Source: Luidia sarsii (taxonomy: Eukaryota > Echinodermata > Asteroidea > Paxillosida > Luidiidae). From it: 64,000 bases of DNA. The DNA lies in the NCBI GenBank assembly GCA_949987565.1, contig OX465102.1, positions 7,924,512 through 7,988,511 on the forward strand. The letters are read 5' to 3'. Each line of letters begins with the position of its first letter. Positions within the stretch are counted from its first letter, which is position 1. The position numbers were made by a program, and so were the translations under genes. A model generated the notes under the pieces. It saw nothing but the letters and a program-made list of their open reading frames with translations. It was not told the origin of the DNA and did no database searches. This document shows, in pieces, positions 44,907-56,705 of this stretch.

Positions 44907-47789
44907 TTAGATTGTGGCCTTCAAAATTGGTCAACTAGTATTTTTCCTGACTAAATGAATCAAAGGCATTATCTCAAAAACAACCATTAGTGAGAATAAA
45001 ACTAAACCTGACATCTTTGAGCGATTGTTTATGTTTGCCTAAATTAATTATTTCCTTCATAGTTGCCATCATCAATACAGCCATCTTGATGCATGACATG
45101 ATCCCTTGCACTCTATGTACTACCTTACCAAAAGTAATGTAAATGTAGCGCCAGCTAAGATGTAAGGTAGGACATTGAATTTGCAAAAGCTCATTTTGTA
45201 AACTTCAGTCAAAGGAAAGCCATGGTACACACATATCTTGGGAATAGGGAATGTTTTGATAATATAAACAGTATAATTGTATATATATTGTCCTTTTGAA
45301 ATGAGAAGCTAAACCATCTGTTGAATTCTATTGTTTCTAAATGAACAATATTAAATGATGACATATCTTATTAGACTTGGTCAGCTGTAATGGCCTTTAA
45401 ATAATCTTGCTTCCAGTCCTGTTGTTACTCCCAGATGAAGATGACTCCTGGCTTGATGTTGGATGTTCCGGTTGGTATTATATGACAGGGGTTGGGGTGT
45501 GGAAGTGCAGGGTCTCCTTGTACTGAATGGGCAGGAAATTACTAAAATCTTGACATGACGGCGTTTCAGTAACTCTTCGATTTTTGGTGGTGATTTTGTA
45601 GCAAGTCTTGGGGCAATTCTTCTTGGGTCATCAGGTCTTTGCACATGAGGTTCCTGCGATCTGTGCATTTCCTCCCACCTCAGCCTTAGGATCTGGTATG
45701 TAGGAGTACTCCTTGGGCATTTTCTCTTTGATGGCAACATACTCCTTGCAACTTTTAGACCACCTTGCAACGTACCTTAGATTGCAAATACATGTAAATA
45801 AATTTATATGAAATTCCAATCAATATAAGTCTCAAACTGTTCAATTTGTTGGTGATTTTAGAGTGTTGCTCCAAATAAAATCATCATTCCATTAAAAAGC
45901 TGTGGTTTAATTCGCATACTTATCAGTCCCTTCAGATGTTTGTCTTGCTGGCCTATGCTTGTGGCGTTGGTAGACTATCATTGCAAGGAGGTTTCTTGCT
46001 CGGTAGAAAGAAAACCTACAAAGTAACAGTGAATATAGTCTACAGTTAATCTAGGCTATAAACTGTATTACTATTTATCAAACTGGGGAAGAACTTGGAC
46101 GTAGTTAATCTAATTTGGAACAGGTTGAGCTCAATTTATTATTTATGTCAAGGGTTCATGCAAATTTTGATGATACCAACTTACCCAAAGGCAAATCTCT
46201 TTGATGCGTACATGAGAATATGGTTGTGGAGTGACTCCAGTTCCCCAGTATGGCTGAATTCACAAAGACGACAATGAAAGAAACAATTAAGTTCTATGTT
46301 ACAAGTTTATCAAGAATTCAGATTTCTACTTGCTTAAGTGCTGTGATCCAGAAACCAACTTCTTCTGTTAATGGATTTTCATAAAAAACAATACAAAAAC
46401 ATATTTATTTCACGATAAAACAGAAGTTTTAGAATGGTGGTCAAACTGATTTTGTTTCTGGCCATTGACCCGCATGTCTTATGAAGAGAAAATACGTACC
46501 GAAAGTTAACAACGAAAGGAACTTTCTTCAGAAACCTCTCATCCATTACAAGCGAAGCAAGTGCCAAATGCGGAGGTGAGCCGGGCTTCAGATATTCCTC
46601 CCGGTCTGGAAGGATATCATGCTCGCACTTTGATGGGCCAACACCTCCACCAAGTGCCCATTCATGAACACCTGTGGTGTGATGCAAAATACCCCGCCAC
46701 TTGCGCTACAAGAAGAGGGAAAAGTGATCATCAGAATAATAATTAATGAACAGCTGTACATGTTATGAAAAAATACTACTAGGAATGTTTGTTACATAAT
46801 TCATGTCACTGGTGTTTTTATCTATCAACTACATGTACCTTGAACAATTCTGGGGAACCGCCACATGTTTTACTGCAGTGCCAAAAATGGTTGGTTATGT
46901 GGCTTTGCCAGTAGGCAAGAGGCCTGTTGGCAGCAGAAGTGGACACCTATACAGAAAGCAAAAGAATTATTTTATATATCCTGTATCTGTACTTTAATCA
47001 GACATACATGTATGATGTACAACAGATGCATAAAATATGTAAGTACAAACATAAATCCAGAGAGAAGGCACCATAAAGTAGACAGAATAGCCGTCCATTA
47101 AACAGAATATATGTGGTTGAATTTGAAGAACTAGTCTGATCCTAATGAAACCAAAAAGAATTAAATGTGCGCAATTAGTTATCACTGACCTTGGACAGTT
47201 TTTTCCCGAGGTTCTTTGCTCCATGCCATACATCATAAGAATGCTTAATTTCCGGGTGTTCCTGGCCTATGGAGAGGAAGATGTTCAACTAATTAAGGTC
47301 AAAAATGTTCTTTTTGCATAAAACATTTTTTTCCCATTCAATCATTATTGACATAACAGCGGCATCATAAAAGTATGAACAAATTTGTTTATGGAAGAGG
47401 TAATTTGATATAATCATGTCGACACAGGGTGGTGCCAAGTAGAGTCTGGGGTCCTGCGTCTGATGGTTAAGTTCGAAATTTGCTCGGAGAACACAAAATG
47501 AATCCTAGCAGACAGCGGTTTCCAGTTGATCATTCACCTTGCCTCAAATTTTTATTACTAAACGGTCACATACAATAATTATAAGGGTTGTTTGAAGGAA
47601 ATTACTATTTGGACTCTACGGTGGTTCTATATCCCATGAACTTGTTACAACGCAACGACCCACCGGAACAATTACAAGTTGAGGGAAAAGACAGTAACGA
47701 CCACGCAACAGAATTTAACCTACACGGTAGAATCCAAACAATGCACAAGAAATACAGTGAGAAACACCATGAGGAAGCTTTTAGTACAA

Positions 47790-47799
47790 TATATAAAAG
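47790..47799 (+). promoter_or_regulatory. Strong TATA-box match
   Basis: TATATAAAAG followed by GGGG, in the intron between exons 8 and 7 of the minus-strand Kolobok-like gene. It may belong to an LTR-like insertion here; no downstream coding region is recognised. Confidence 0.35.
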
Positions 47800-48002
47800 G
47801 GGGCTTCTTAGCTGGATTGGAGCTCCTCGGAGCGACTAGCCGTAGTGATGGGGCTTGGGGTACGCAGATGGGCTATGGGTCCGTCAACCACCGAACGTCG
47901 GTCCGTCGAGAGAGTTGACAACCAGGAAAGGGGGGTTGAGAGCAAGGGCCAGGTGGAGAGGCGAACCGGGTCGGCTCTCCAAAGCGAGACCTGGGGACAT
48001 TG

Positions 48003-48165
48003 TCTGTATCAACAGAGCACGGAGTGAAGGGATGCGAGAGTAGTTAGGGGAACATCTAACTAGGGAGTTCAGCGAGTTCCCAAAACTCAAAGTCGGAGGA
48101 GAAAGTGCTAGACGGGGGGCACTTATCTGACGAGATCCTCTCGCATCTAGGCCTTCTTCGCTTCT
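48003..48165 (+). repeat. Direct repeat, left copy (about 160 bp)
   Basis: CTGTATCAACAGAGCAC to GGCCTTCTTCGCTTC, nearly identical to 49219-49372. Each copy contains GATGCGAGAG and CTCTCGCATC, an inverted pair about 110 bases apart. Confidence 0.8.
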
Positions 48166-49218
48166 TGATTAAGATCACTGGGTGGATAACTTTTTGGGCT
48201 AACTAGATCGATACCAATTTAAAGAATATACAATTACAATAACGTTGACTAAGCGTGGCAAGATTGAGATTGGGATTTCGCATTATTCTCGACGAGTCAA
48301 GTGAATCGTAAACGAGAAATGAAGTCATGTCACACGGCATGGTCACCAGGCATTCCCTTAACTGTGGGGAAGTATACTGATTCGAATTCGGGGACATGCG
48401 GTAGAGATACATAAATTACAAAAAACCAACACGTACACGGAAGAATAGGACCGATCGAGTAGCTTGTTCGCATTGAAGGTCAACTAAGGGTAGAGGGCAT
48501 AATTGTGGTGTGTGGCAGCGAACAGCCGTCGTCTAGCATAAATGGTCAATGGAATGTGTCTGGCCAGTGGTCACACGTGGCACAGTCCCCCACGAAGAAC
48601 TAACTTCGGGGCTGGTTTTCCTCTGACGTGGACATAAGCCTGTGGTCTACATAACAGACCTATGGCACGATTAATACCACAGCGTCTTATTTAACGACAT
48701 CAATGTAATTATGAGAATACTCGTATATTATAGTTTATACTATCCTCTTGGGGCATGTTCAAACGAAGACAATGAATATGGATCTGCCACCAACATATCG
48801 ACAATGTGGGACTTGATCTGACCAGAATCTGACTGACAGTGGTCAAACCTACTGTAAATCATTAAATACAAATACCAAATGTGATTTGGCGGAACGGATT
48901 TCGTCTCAATTGAGTCCGGTCTACTCAAAACTCAGCGTATAACAAGCGCGGATGCCGAAACTTTCCAATAATTGATTAGGCAACAATGAAATAATGGTCA
49001 CTGCATAGTTAATTTGAGAAAAGGTTCCAATAATGATTCTCATACGAGAACGTTCAACTTATTTACACATGAATACAGGATGCAGCGAATACAAGCCTGA
49101 ACTTTCGCCCTTACTGTCGGAAACAGTATAGTGCTGTCTCTCGTTGGGCAACGTCATGCCGCAACCACATCAAACGCATGAGCGCATTATTTTATACAAT
49201 AATAAGGGAGACGCTTAC

Positions 49219-49372
49219 CTGTATCAATAGAGCACTGAGTGAAGGGATGCGAGAGTAGTTAGGGGAACAACTAACTAGGGAGTTCAGCGAGTTCTCAAAG
49301 TCGGAGGAGAAAGTGCTAGACGGGGGCACTTATCTGACGAGATCCTCTCGCATCTAGGCCTTCTTCGCTTCT
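49219..49372 (+). repeat. Direct repeat, right copy
   Basis: Partner of 48003-48165; the two bracket 1053 bases inside an intron. The arrangement could be the ends of an inserted element or a segmental duplication. Confidence 0.8.
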
Positions 49373-51759
49373 GAGGATTCTCGGCGAAGGACCGGGGATA
49401 AAAAGTCGCGAAAATCACGCGCTCGGAAGATACAAAGGGGCAGCCCTGATTGGTCTAAGACCAAGACAAATGCTAGAATTTCGTAAGAAAGAGGGATTAA
49501 CCAATCAGAAATTAACAAATAGTTTAAAAGTTTGGGGGGTATAGCGTGATCAGCTCTTTCCACCGTCAACTAAGCAATTCCCATCACATGATCGGACCAT
49601 GGGCTGTGGTCATACGATGGTCTGACAAACAACGCAGCACCGTCCCATCGCGTGATGGTCCGACTGGTCAGACATGGGCCTTGCGTAGGAGTGGCGGATG
49701 TCTTGGGGCCATTCCGGCCAAGCCAAATAAGGAAGTTGGATGTGCAGATAGGTTACGAACTAAATCAGAAAGCAAGGGATCGATTATCGTCGGACCCAAT
49801 TCCCTTCCACTAATTTCCAATAATTTTAACAGGGTCCGACAATCAACTACATCAATAACCTCAGCTATTGATGCTTATATATATTTATGCATTTGAATGT
49901 TTTTATTGAATTGAACTTACGCATTATGCTGGTGATAGTTGTGTGGGCATCGGTGACCATCTCAGCAACCTCTAAGCCATCCTCATTTTTCAGATGAACT
50001 AATCCCTTTAGGAGGGCATCCACCTCCATTCTTGAGCTGATGAGTGCAGTCTGTCGTTTATCCCTTATTTCAACATGGAGAATATCTTTGGACTCATTCT
50101 CCATGAACGTTTAAGTTAAATACTGGGCACAGTGACCAGGACTGTCATTGCGGCCATCTCCTGAAATTTACAAAAAGCAAATAACATTGTCTACAGTATG
50201 AGTACAGAACATCATAACAAATACATCTTATTCAAATCATTTTAATATAAACTCCTAGTGTGAAATATAGCACTCACTAAGTACTACCAGCTTTTTGCCC
50301 CTGTGCTTTTCCTTGGTTTCCTGAAACATCTCTTCAGCTTCTTCCTCTACTGCAGGGAACACATATTTCTGCTGAATAGAATTAAACGTGCTCCCATGGA
50401 GGAAAGCCAATTTCTAGAATTTGGCCATGAGATGGACCTTGGCGAAGTTATTGCCAGAAAGAGCAATTGCAGCGGCTAGCTTCAGGTCACCAATATGTGA
50501 GCGCTGCAGTGTTTCCTGGCAACAGAAGTATGACTGATGACCCTCTTTGCATGTCTGAAATACACACAATACAAATTTAGAATTAATGGAAGAAATTACC
50601 TCTTTATAATTATAACATTCTTCATAACATCACATGCATGAAAAACAATAGCTCATGCCCTAAGCAATTGCGTGATAAGACAACACAGCAAGTTTTAATC
50701 ACAAATGCCATGCAACATTTTGTTTCAAAGGAGCAATTGGGAACCATTATGTACAAAGTAGTACAGTAAGCTATAAACTTGATTAATAGGCATAGATCAA
50801 TCTAGAAACCATTTTTTATATCATAATTCTAAATGGTCAAACATATCAACCTTGAACAGACTTCAAAAATGTCTCAGTCAGGTCTTAAAAAAAGTATGTC
50901 TGTCACCCAAGTTATATGTGCGGATGACCCTGATGGAACAATACCAATTTCCAATGGCTGACTACAACGTTCACAGGTCGATCGAGCCTCATGTGCCAGG
51001 TCCTGCAATCTTGTCCCTGTTATAGTGTACAAGGGTGTGCTTTCTGATCCAGCAGGATCAGAAAGAATGCGGTGCAGGCCTGTCTTGGAGAATGAGGCTT
51101 CGGTTTCCTCATCTTCGTTTGCTCCCACATCCAGTCTATACAGATTGGCTTGTCCATGAACTTCTTCATTTGGGGAAATGATGTCAAGCCCATCACAGCT
51201 TTTCCTGCGGGTTACAGAGAAGAGGAACAAGACTCATCTCACGTAATCAGACAGCTTTCATTTGTGTAATATAATTTCACACATTTAAGGCTTTACATAT
51301 ATACAGATGGGTATATTCATTCACACAGACTAAGCAGAGGAAAGACAAATAGCTAACCCTTTTTTGCAGGACAGAACTGGCTCCCAAATGTCACCATCTT
51401 CTAAAGTTATATCTGTCTCCAGCTCCTAGGGGTACACAAACTCGCCGTCCACTTTGTAGTTGACACTGATACTAAAAATGTAGAATGCACAATGACAATG
51501 CAACAATAAGAGGAATATTGTTCAATCACCACTAAATGAAATTTTGAGTAGTGACAACAACTGTCATCAAACAGATTACCGGTATATCAGTTTACCCCGC
51601 AGTATATTGTTGCTTGATACAAACGTGTAATGGGGGAACAAAAGACCCATGCAATGTTGTACATGTTTATAATTTTTTTTAACTTACTCAATAGTATCAT
51701 CAGAAACGTCATCAGAATCTATGACCCTGAGGAGAATTAATCAAAATTATTTTTTAGAG

Positions 51760-51890
51760 TAATGAACAAAAATGTTGCAAACTACTTTTTGAAAAAAATG
51801 ACCAAAATGCTCAAAATTTAGTGAGACTGACGTTTTGATCCTAGCAGGGCCTTTCTCAAAGGCAGAATGACAAGGACAAAACAGATACAA
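51760..51890 (-). mobile_element. Penelope-like 3' tail fragment
   Basis: Matches the tail at 19216-19345 (AAAAATGTTGCAAACT, ...TAGTGAG.CTGACGTTTTGATCCTAGCAGGGCCTTTCTCAAAGGCAGA, ...GACAAGGACAAAACAGATACA) with scattered substitutions. It lies in an intron of the Kolobok-like gene. Confidence 0.75.
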
Positions 51891-52344
51891 GTAGGAAAGG
51901 GACATGAAGATAACTGTTGATCAAGTTTAATAATGTAGATTAATTCAAATCTCATACAGTACAGACATCAGAAATTCAGCTGTAAAACAAGCAATAGCAT
52001 GAACAAATCAAATGCCTGTGATGAAACTAAATGAAATGGTTGTTCTCGGGAATCCGTCTGAAAAAGGGTACAAGTTCAACCCTTTTATAACAAAATAATA
52101 CATGTACACATTTACAAGGGCACACAAAAGGCATGAAATGATTTCTTATATTTTGTTTAGTTGATAATGTCATAGATGGTGCAGTCTGATATATGAATAC
52201 AATCACTAAAATAGGTAAATTTCTGGATAATACTTCATGAAAACATAATCATAAATGTGATGATGATGCAAAACAGCCAAACTGCAAACAATATCATCAC
52301 ATGTATGTAACGACAGACAAGACAAGCACATGGATAGCAGATTG

Positions 52345-52430
52345 TAAAAGGCACTCTGCCTTTGAGAAAGGTCCTGCTAGGATCGAAATGTCAGGCCCAC
52401 AAAATTTTAAAGATTGTTTAACTGCAATTT
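52345..52430 (+). mobile_element. Penelope-like tail fragment, opposite orientation
   Basis: CTCTGCCTTTGAGAAAGGTCCTGCTAGGATCGAAATGTCAGGCCCAC is the reverse complement of the tail motif, so together with 51760-51890 it forms an inverted pair around about 460 bases. Confidence 0.7.
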
Positions 52431-53668
52431 TGTTTTGTTTTAGGGCATTGGTCATGTTACAAGAATATACAAAAATAATTGATGTGGCTCCCTTCTGTCT
52501 TTGCTGTGCACTTGTGCAGCCACATACGTAGTGCATAAAAAGCTAACATTAAAAATGGGCAAACATGGTACAATTAATTTTCTTAGTTTCAAACTTACAA
52601 ATGGATGAACTGGGTTTCTATGAAAATAATGATTTATGGAAGTGCACTTAAAAATTATACAATTCACTGACATCTTGTTCATGCACTCATGAAATAAGGG
52701 CCGATACTAACAAAATTTAAAAATTATATTTTGAGTACTACATGTATATAAACGACAGCACAGTCATCTTTTAAATGAATGAGAAGCATTATTTCTCAAA
52801 ATCAACCTTAAGTTTAGTTATTCATTGATTGGATATATACGTATACAGTGGATACACCATTCAACTGTAAGCAATCTAAACCATGGGGAAGACATTCCAG
52901 ACAAATGCAATGACTTACTCTTTTGCAACCTGCAAGCCCTTTTCCATAGGAGTCGAACTTGACATGGGCACAAATGAGGGAAACAGGGTGGATGAACCCC
53001 TGACACTATAAACAGGAAAAGAAAACATGTTTGTTTACATAATTTAATCTTTCAAATGACTAGGCAACCATTGTACATCAAACTTTTAGGCAAGACTATG
53101 AAAGTTTGGGGGAAAAAAATAAACCCAAATTAAACCACGAATTGTAATGTAGACAACATCCATGATCTGGCACACGTCAACCACTTGCCGAAAAAATGAA
53201 CTTACAGATTTCCCAAAGTCATGATTTTGTGGCGCATATATGTGGCTCATAATCATATGTAGGAATAGTGAAGTAAATGTTCTGTAAAGTGTCCCCTGTC
53301 ACTGCCGACTGTCGTCTGGCTGACAAATAGTTAATATAAATCACAAAAATGAAATATTTTTGGCAAGTGAATGTGCCACAAAGTGTTGTTTTTCTACATA
53401 ATAATTGTTGCCTCCATTGTGGCTTTAGGGGTTTTTCACCCCTTTATACAGAGGGTATTTAACCAAAAAGTGGCATATTAGACGGCCTGATGTACAGTAC
53501 TTAGCAGGACATTGTTCAAACTGGCAGACAGGTCCTGCCGGGAATGAAACGTCAAACAAAAACAATTTCTAAACTTTCTAAATCTATTTTATCCCCCCAT
53601 TTTGGGATGTAATGATCCCCACATTTTGGGTATGATATTACTAATACTGTAATAGACGTGGTAACCCT

Positions 53669-53741
53669 AACCCTCTCATCCTTCCGAGGGTCAGAGACCC
53701 TCACTCCTCAGGTATCTGACCCTCGGGAGGATGAGAGGGTT
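53669..53741. repeat. 27-bp stem, 19-base loop hairpin
   Basis: 53669-53695 pairs with 53715-53741 over 27 positions with one T-G wobble. It lies in the first intron of the Kolobok-like gene, so it would be transcribed on either strand. Confidence 0.85.
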
Positions 53742-54019
53742 ACGTTTACCGCAACTATATTACCTATTATACTGAGTAATACTATATACTTAGTATAATT
53801 AGTAATATAGTTTATACTTTATAGGTAACTGTACTAGTATTACAGTATTAGATATACCAAACAGGACCTTTCTATGCTACTAATACTATATGTCTTCAAC
53901 ACCGGTGCAGGTCCTGCTATCTAAACTGACTAAAGTGCTAGGGTCAAATCACCACGTTTGATTAACAAAATTATTAAGTTTTTCTTCCATGTTTACTCAA
54001 TTAAAAAATGTACTCCTAC

Positions 54020-54115
54020 GTACTGTACTACTAAAGTACTAAGAACTAGTACTATGAGTAGTAGTAGTACTACTACTAGTACTTTTTAGTAGTAGTAGTA
54101 CTGTACTTGAGTAGT
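54020..54115. repeat. AGTACT-type repeat block
   Basis: AGT and ACT triplets in a self-complementary mixture, like 23803-24040. Confidence 0.75.
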
Positions 54116-54480
54116 ACCTTGTTTCATGCACTTTTCTGTATGCAACTCTTGCCAAAATGAATATACATGATGTAGAATTATTACTATATTATTAGAAATA
54201 TTTTTAATCTATATTTTTTTAAGTATATATTATTTACTCACATTCCTGTACTTGTGCTGGGTTGGTTGGGGCTGAGGCTAGCAGTCGAAGGCCTGTTCGT
54301 CTTTTCTAGGCCATCCAGCATGATTTCGGCCAGCTTTGCATTGGATACTCCAAGCTCTTTTGCCTTGGACCTCTAGCGTTTCAACAAGGATGGCGTAAGA
54401 CAGAGTGTCGTCGTATCGTGCGATGCACGGAACTTCCGATTAGCCTCCGCTTTCGACCTTTTCTTGGCGCTTTCTGACAT

Positions 54481-55537
54481 GTGCTTCTTCGGCCTTAACG
54501 ATTTCCTTTCGAACTTTTCTCCATTTTGAAAGGTCAAAAGAAGTTTCAGAAGTTGAGTATAAGTTATAAGCGTGATATAAACAGAATGAATACGCGTAAC
54601 GATGCACTTCACGAACTGTACAGTGTGCACTACATGTGTGTGTACAGTACATGTATATGCACGTGTGTGTACCGTACCTGTGTGTGTGCACTAGCATATT
54701 TTTTCGGACAAACTGCGGCCGTTGACCAAGTAAGAATGACAATCTTTTAACGGTCGTGTGAGGGCAGCATTCAACGAATCGCCCGAAAAACGGATTTATT
54801 GAGATCAAAAATAATTTCGGTGTTTGAGTAACGATTTCTCGAAAACTACAGCATCCCAGACCGTAAGATTTGAACATGAGGATTCTATCATGACCATCTA
54901 CAAACTGTGTAAATTAGAAGGAAATCTGTGGACATCGATTTTTTTCCGATCTTCCCAATGTTGTATACAGTCAGTGCGCAGCACCCTCGATAATGAGGCA
55001 CATCGCGAAGTTTTATTTGCAGCGCCGCGACGGTCTCGGACCCTTGGAGAATTCGCGAACATTGACGAGTGTTCGGTAGTAACCCTGGAAAATTGGATGG
55101 GAAACCCGTTTTACGCCAGTGTTGGGCCAACATGGAGTGGTAAGTGCAACTTTGATGAATTCCGCATCCAACAATATATAATTTTCTCAGTAAGTCGGTT
55201 GGAAATGCGAGAAATTTACATTTAGATTAAGGTGTAATTCTTGGACATTTCCAGAGGTACCTTTACGTTTTAAGTGAACCTGACTGTTTCATGTACTTTG
55301 GGGATAAAACGAGTCCATTTCCGGACTATTCGAGAGTGGAGCTTTCGAATAAGCCCACTTCCATATCTGCAGGTTCTACCGTTGATTTTATTTTATTTGC
55401 CAAACATTTGTAAAAATCACACTTTTCAGTGGTGGTTCCGTGAAAAAGTTGATGACGTCACCAATGATTCTCGTGCAAAATACCGCAGCACACAAGCCCG
55501 TTATGTAGGCACGCTTGGCGATGTCGACATTACGTGC
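54481..55537. other. Interval upstream of the Kolobok-like gene
   Basis: It should hold the promoter of the minus-strand gene. CA/TG dinucleotide repeats at 54617-54690 and a CpG-richer patch at 54980-55110. A plus-strand frame at 54824-55225 has no recognisable domain. The segment TTTTAAGTGAACCTGACTGTTTCATG (55268-55293) recurs at 61557-61582. Confidence 0.4.
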
Positions 55538-56035
55538 CTAACCCTTTGCATGCTGCTATTTCCTGTGTACACTATTTCCTGTCCGCTGAATTCTTTTGAC
55601 GTTCTCACTCAAAATAACCATGACGTGACTCAAATGCAATTTTCAGTATGAAGGAATCATTGTTATGCAAAATGCAAAAAAAAAACGAAATGTACAGTAC
55701 AAAATTTGCTACCAGGTGGTATAAAAAGAAACAAATTTGGATGAAGGTTTATGAAATTACACTGTTTCAAAGATAGAGTATTTTTATTTCTAAGACAATG
55801 TACATGTTACACTGCACATGCAATACACTTGACTGCACATCATACACACAGCCCCACAGCATGGTATAGATTATGTGTGTATCTTCTGGGTTGTTCTCCA
55901 ACATAATTCTTTCTTTCAAAACAGTAGCATTTACTTGAATTTCCTTTTGGAGTATTTGTCATTATTTTGTCTGAACAAGGTCACAATGGTTTAGAGTATA
56001 CGTTACTTTTTTAAGCATAACTTTTCTCAGTCCAT

Positions 56036-56660
56036 TTATTATAATATGGGCACAAACTGAACTTCAAAAGTGTACAAGTAGAAATACAATTGATCAAACA
56101 GCTTCATCATGTTGCACAAAGCGTGATGCTTTCTCAAAAATACACTGGAAATATGACAGAAAGATGAAGTTGCCCATGTGAAATACTTTGGCATGTGAAT
56201 GTCACAACATGAACAAAATAGGGTATCGAACATTTTCCACTGCCCCTTTATCATAGTGGTCACAAACAGAACATCAAAAGTGTACTAGTACGGTAGTAGT
56301 ACAACTGATCAAACAGCTTCATCGTGTTGCCCAAAGAATCATGCTTTTTCAAAAGTACATTGGATTTGGAAATGTGACAGAAAGATTAAATTGCCAACGT
56401 AAAATAATTTGGCACGTGAATTTCACAACAAAATGGGATAACCATCATTTTCCACTGCCCATTTATTATAATATGGGCACAAACAGAACAAAAGTGTACA
56501 AGTAGAAATACAATTGATCAAACAGCTTCATCATGTTGCCCAAGGAATGATGCTTTCTCAAAAGTACATTGGAAATATGAAAGATAGATGAAGTTCCCCA
56601 CATAAAAAAATTGGGCATGTGAATGTCATAACAAAATGGGGTATCCAATTTGAAAATGGG
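56036..56660. repeat. Three tandem units of about 210 bp inside the piggyBac element
   Basis: Units start near 56036, 56247 and 56457, each with GGGCACAAACAGAAC-like sequence, GTGTAC.AGTA, GATCAAACAGCTTCATC, and TTCCACTGCCC at the unit joint. They lie between the transposase stop and the left end. Confidence 0.85.
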
Positions 56661-56705
56661 TATCTGATGAACCACGAATACTGTTTAGTGTCCGATTCTC
56701 AAAGT

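Larger units (their letters stand above)
45631..54480 (-). pseudogene. 13-exon Kolobok-like DDE transposase gene with four in-frame stops
   Basis: GT-AG exons read on the minus strand: 54242-54480 (ATG), 52919-53005, 51688-51726, 51358-51471, 50907-51204, 50278-50554, 49921-50160, 47190-47266, 46839-46946, 46500-46705, 46185-46253, 45920-46015, 45631-45775. Phases agree at every junction, giving about 665 codons. Order: basic N-terminus, acidic/Ser-rich linker, CERC...CKEGH zinc ribbon (exons 5-6), GNNFAKVHLM, DGRNDSPGHCAQY (first Asp), VTDAHTTI (second Asp), HSYDVWHGAKNLGKKL, ITNHFWHC, CEHDIL-DR-YLKPGSP, NFRHTGELESLHNHIL and YRARNLLAMIVYQRH. This series is what I recall of Kolobok-type transposases; a domesticated relative is possible. 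Stops: TAG 54373-54375, TAG 51426-51428, TAG 50414-50416, TAA 50111-50113. The last exon also slips one base near 45700; the conserved C-terminal frame continues to about 45400. Confidence 0.7.

Noticed and set aside
53663..53676. Telomere-like AACCCTAACCC
   Set aside because: Only two units, and they are part of the 27-bp hairpin.
54824..55225. 133-codon plus-strand ORF
   Set aside because: No recognisable domain or splice support; it lies in the presumed promoter of the opposite gene.
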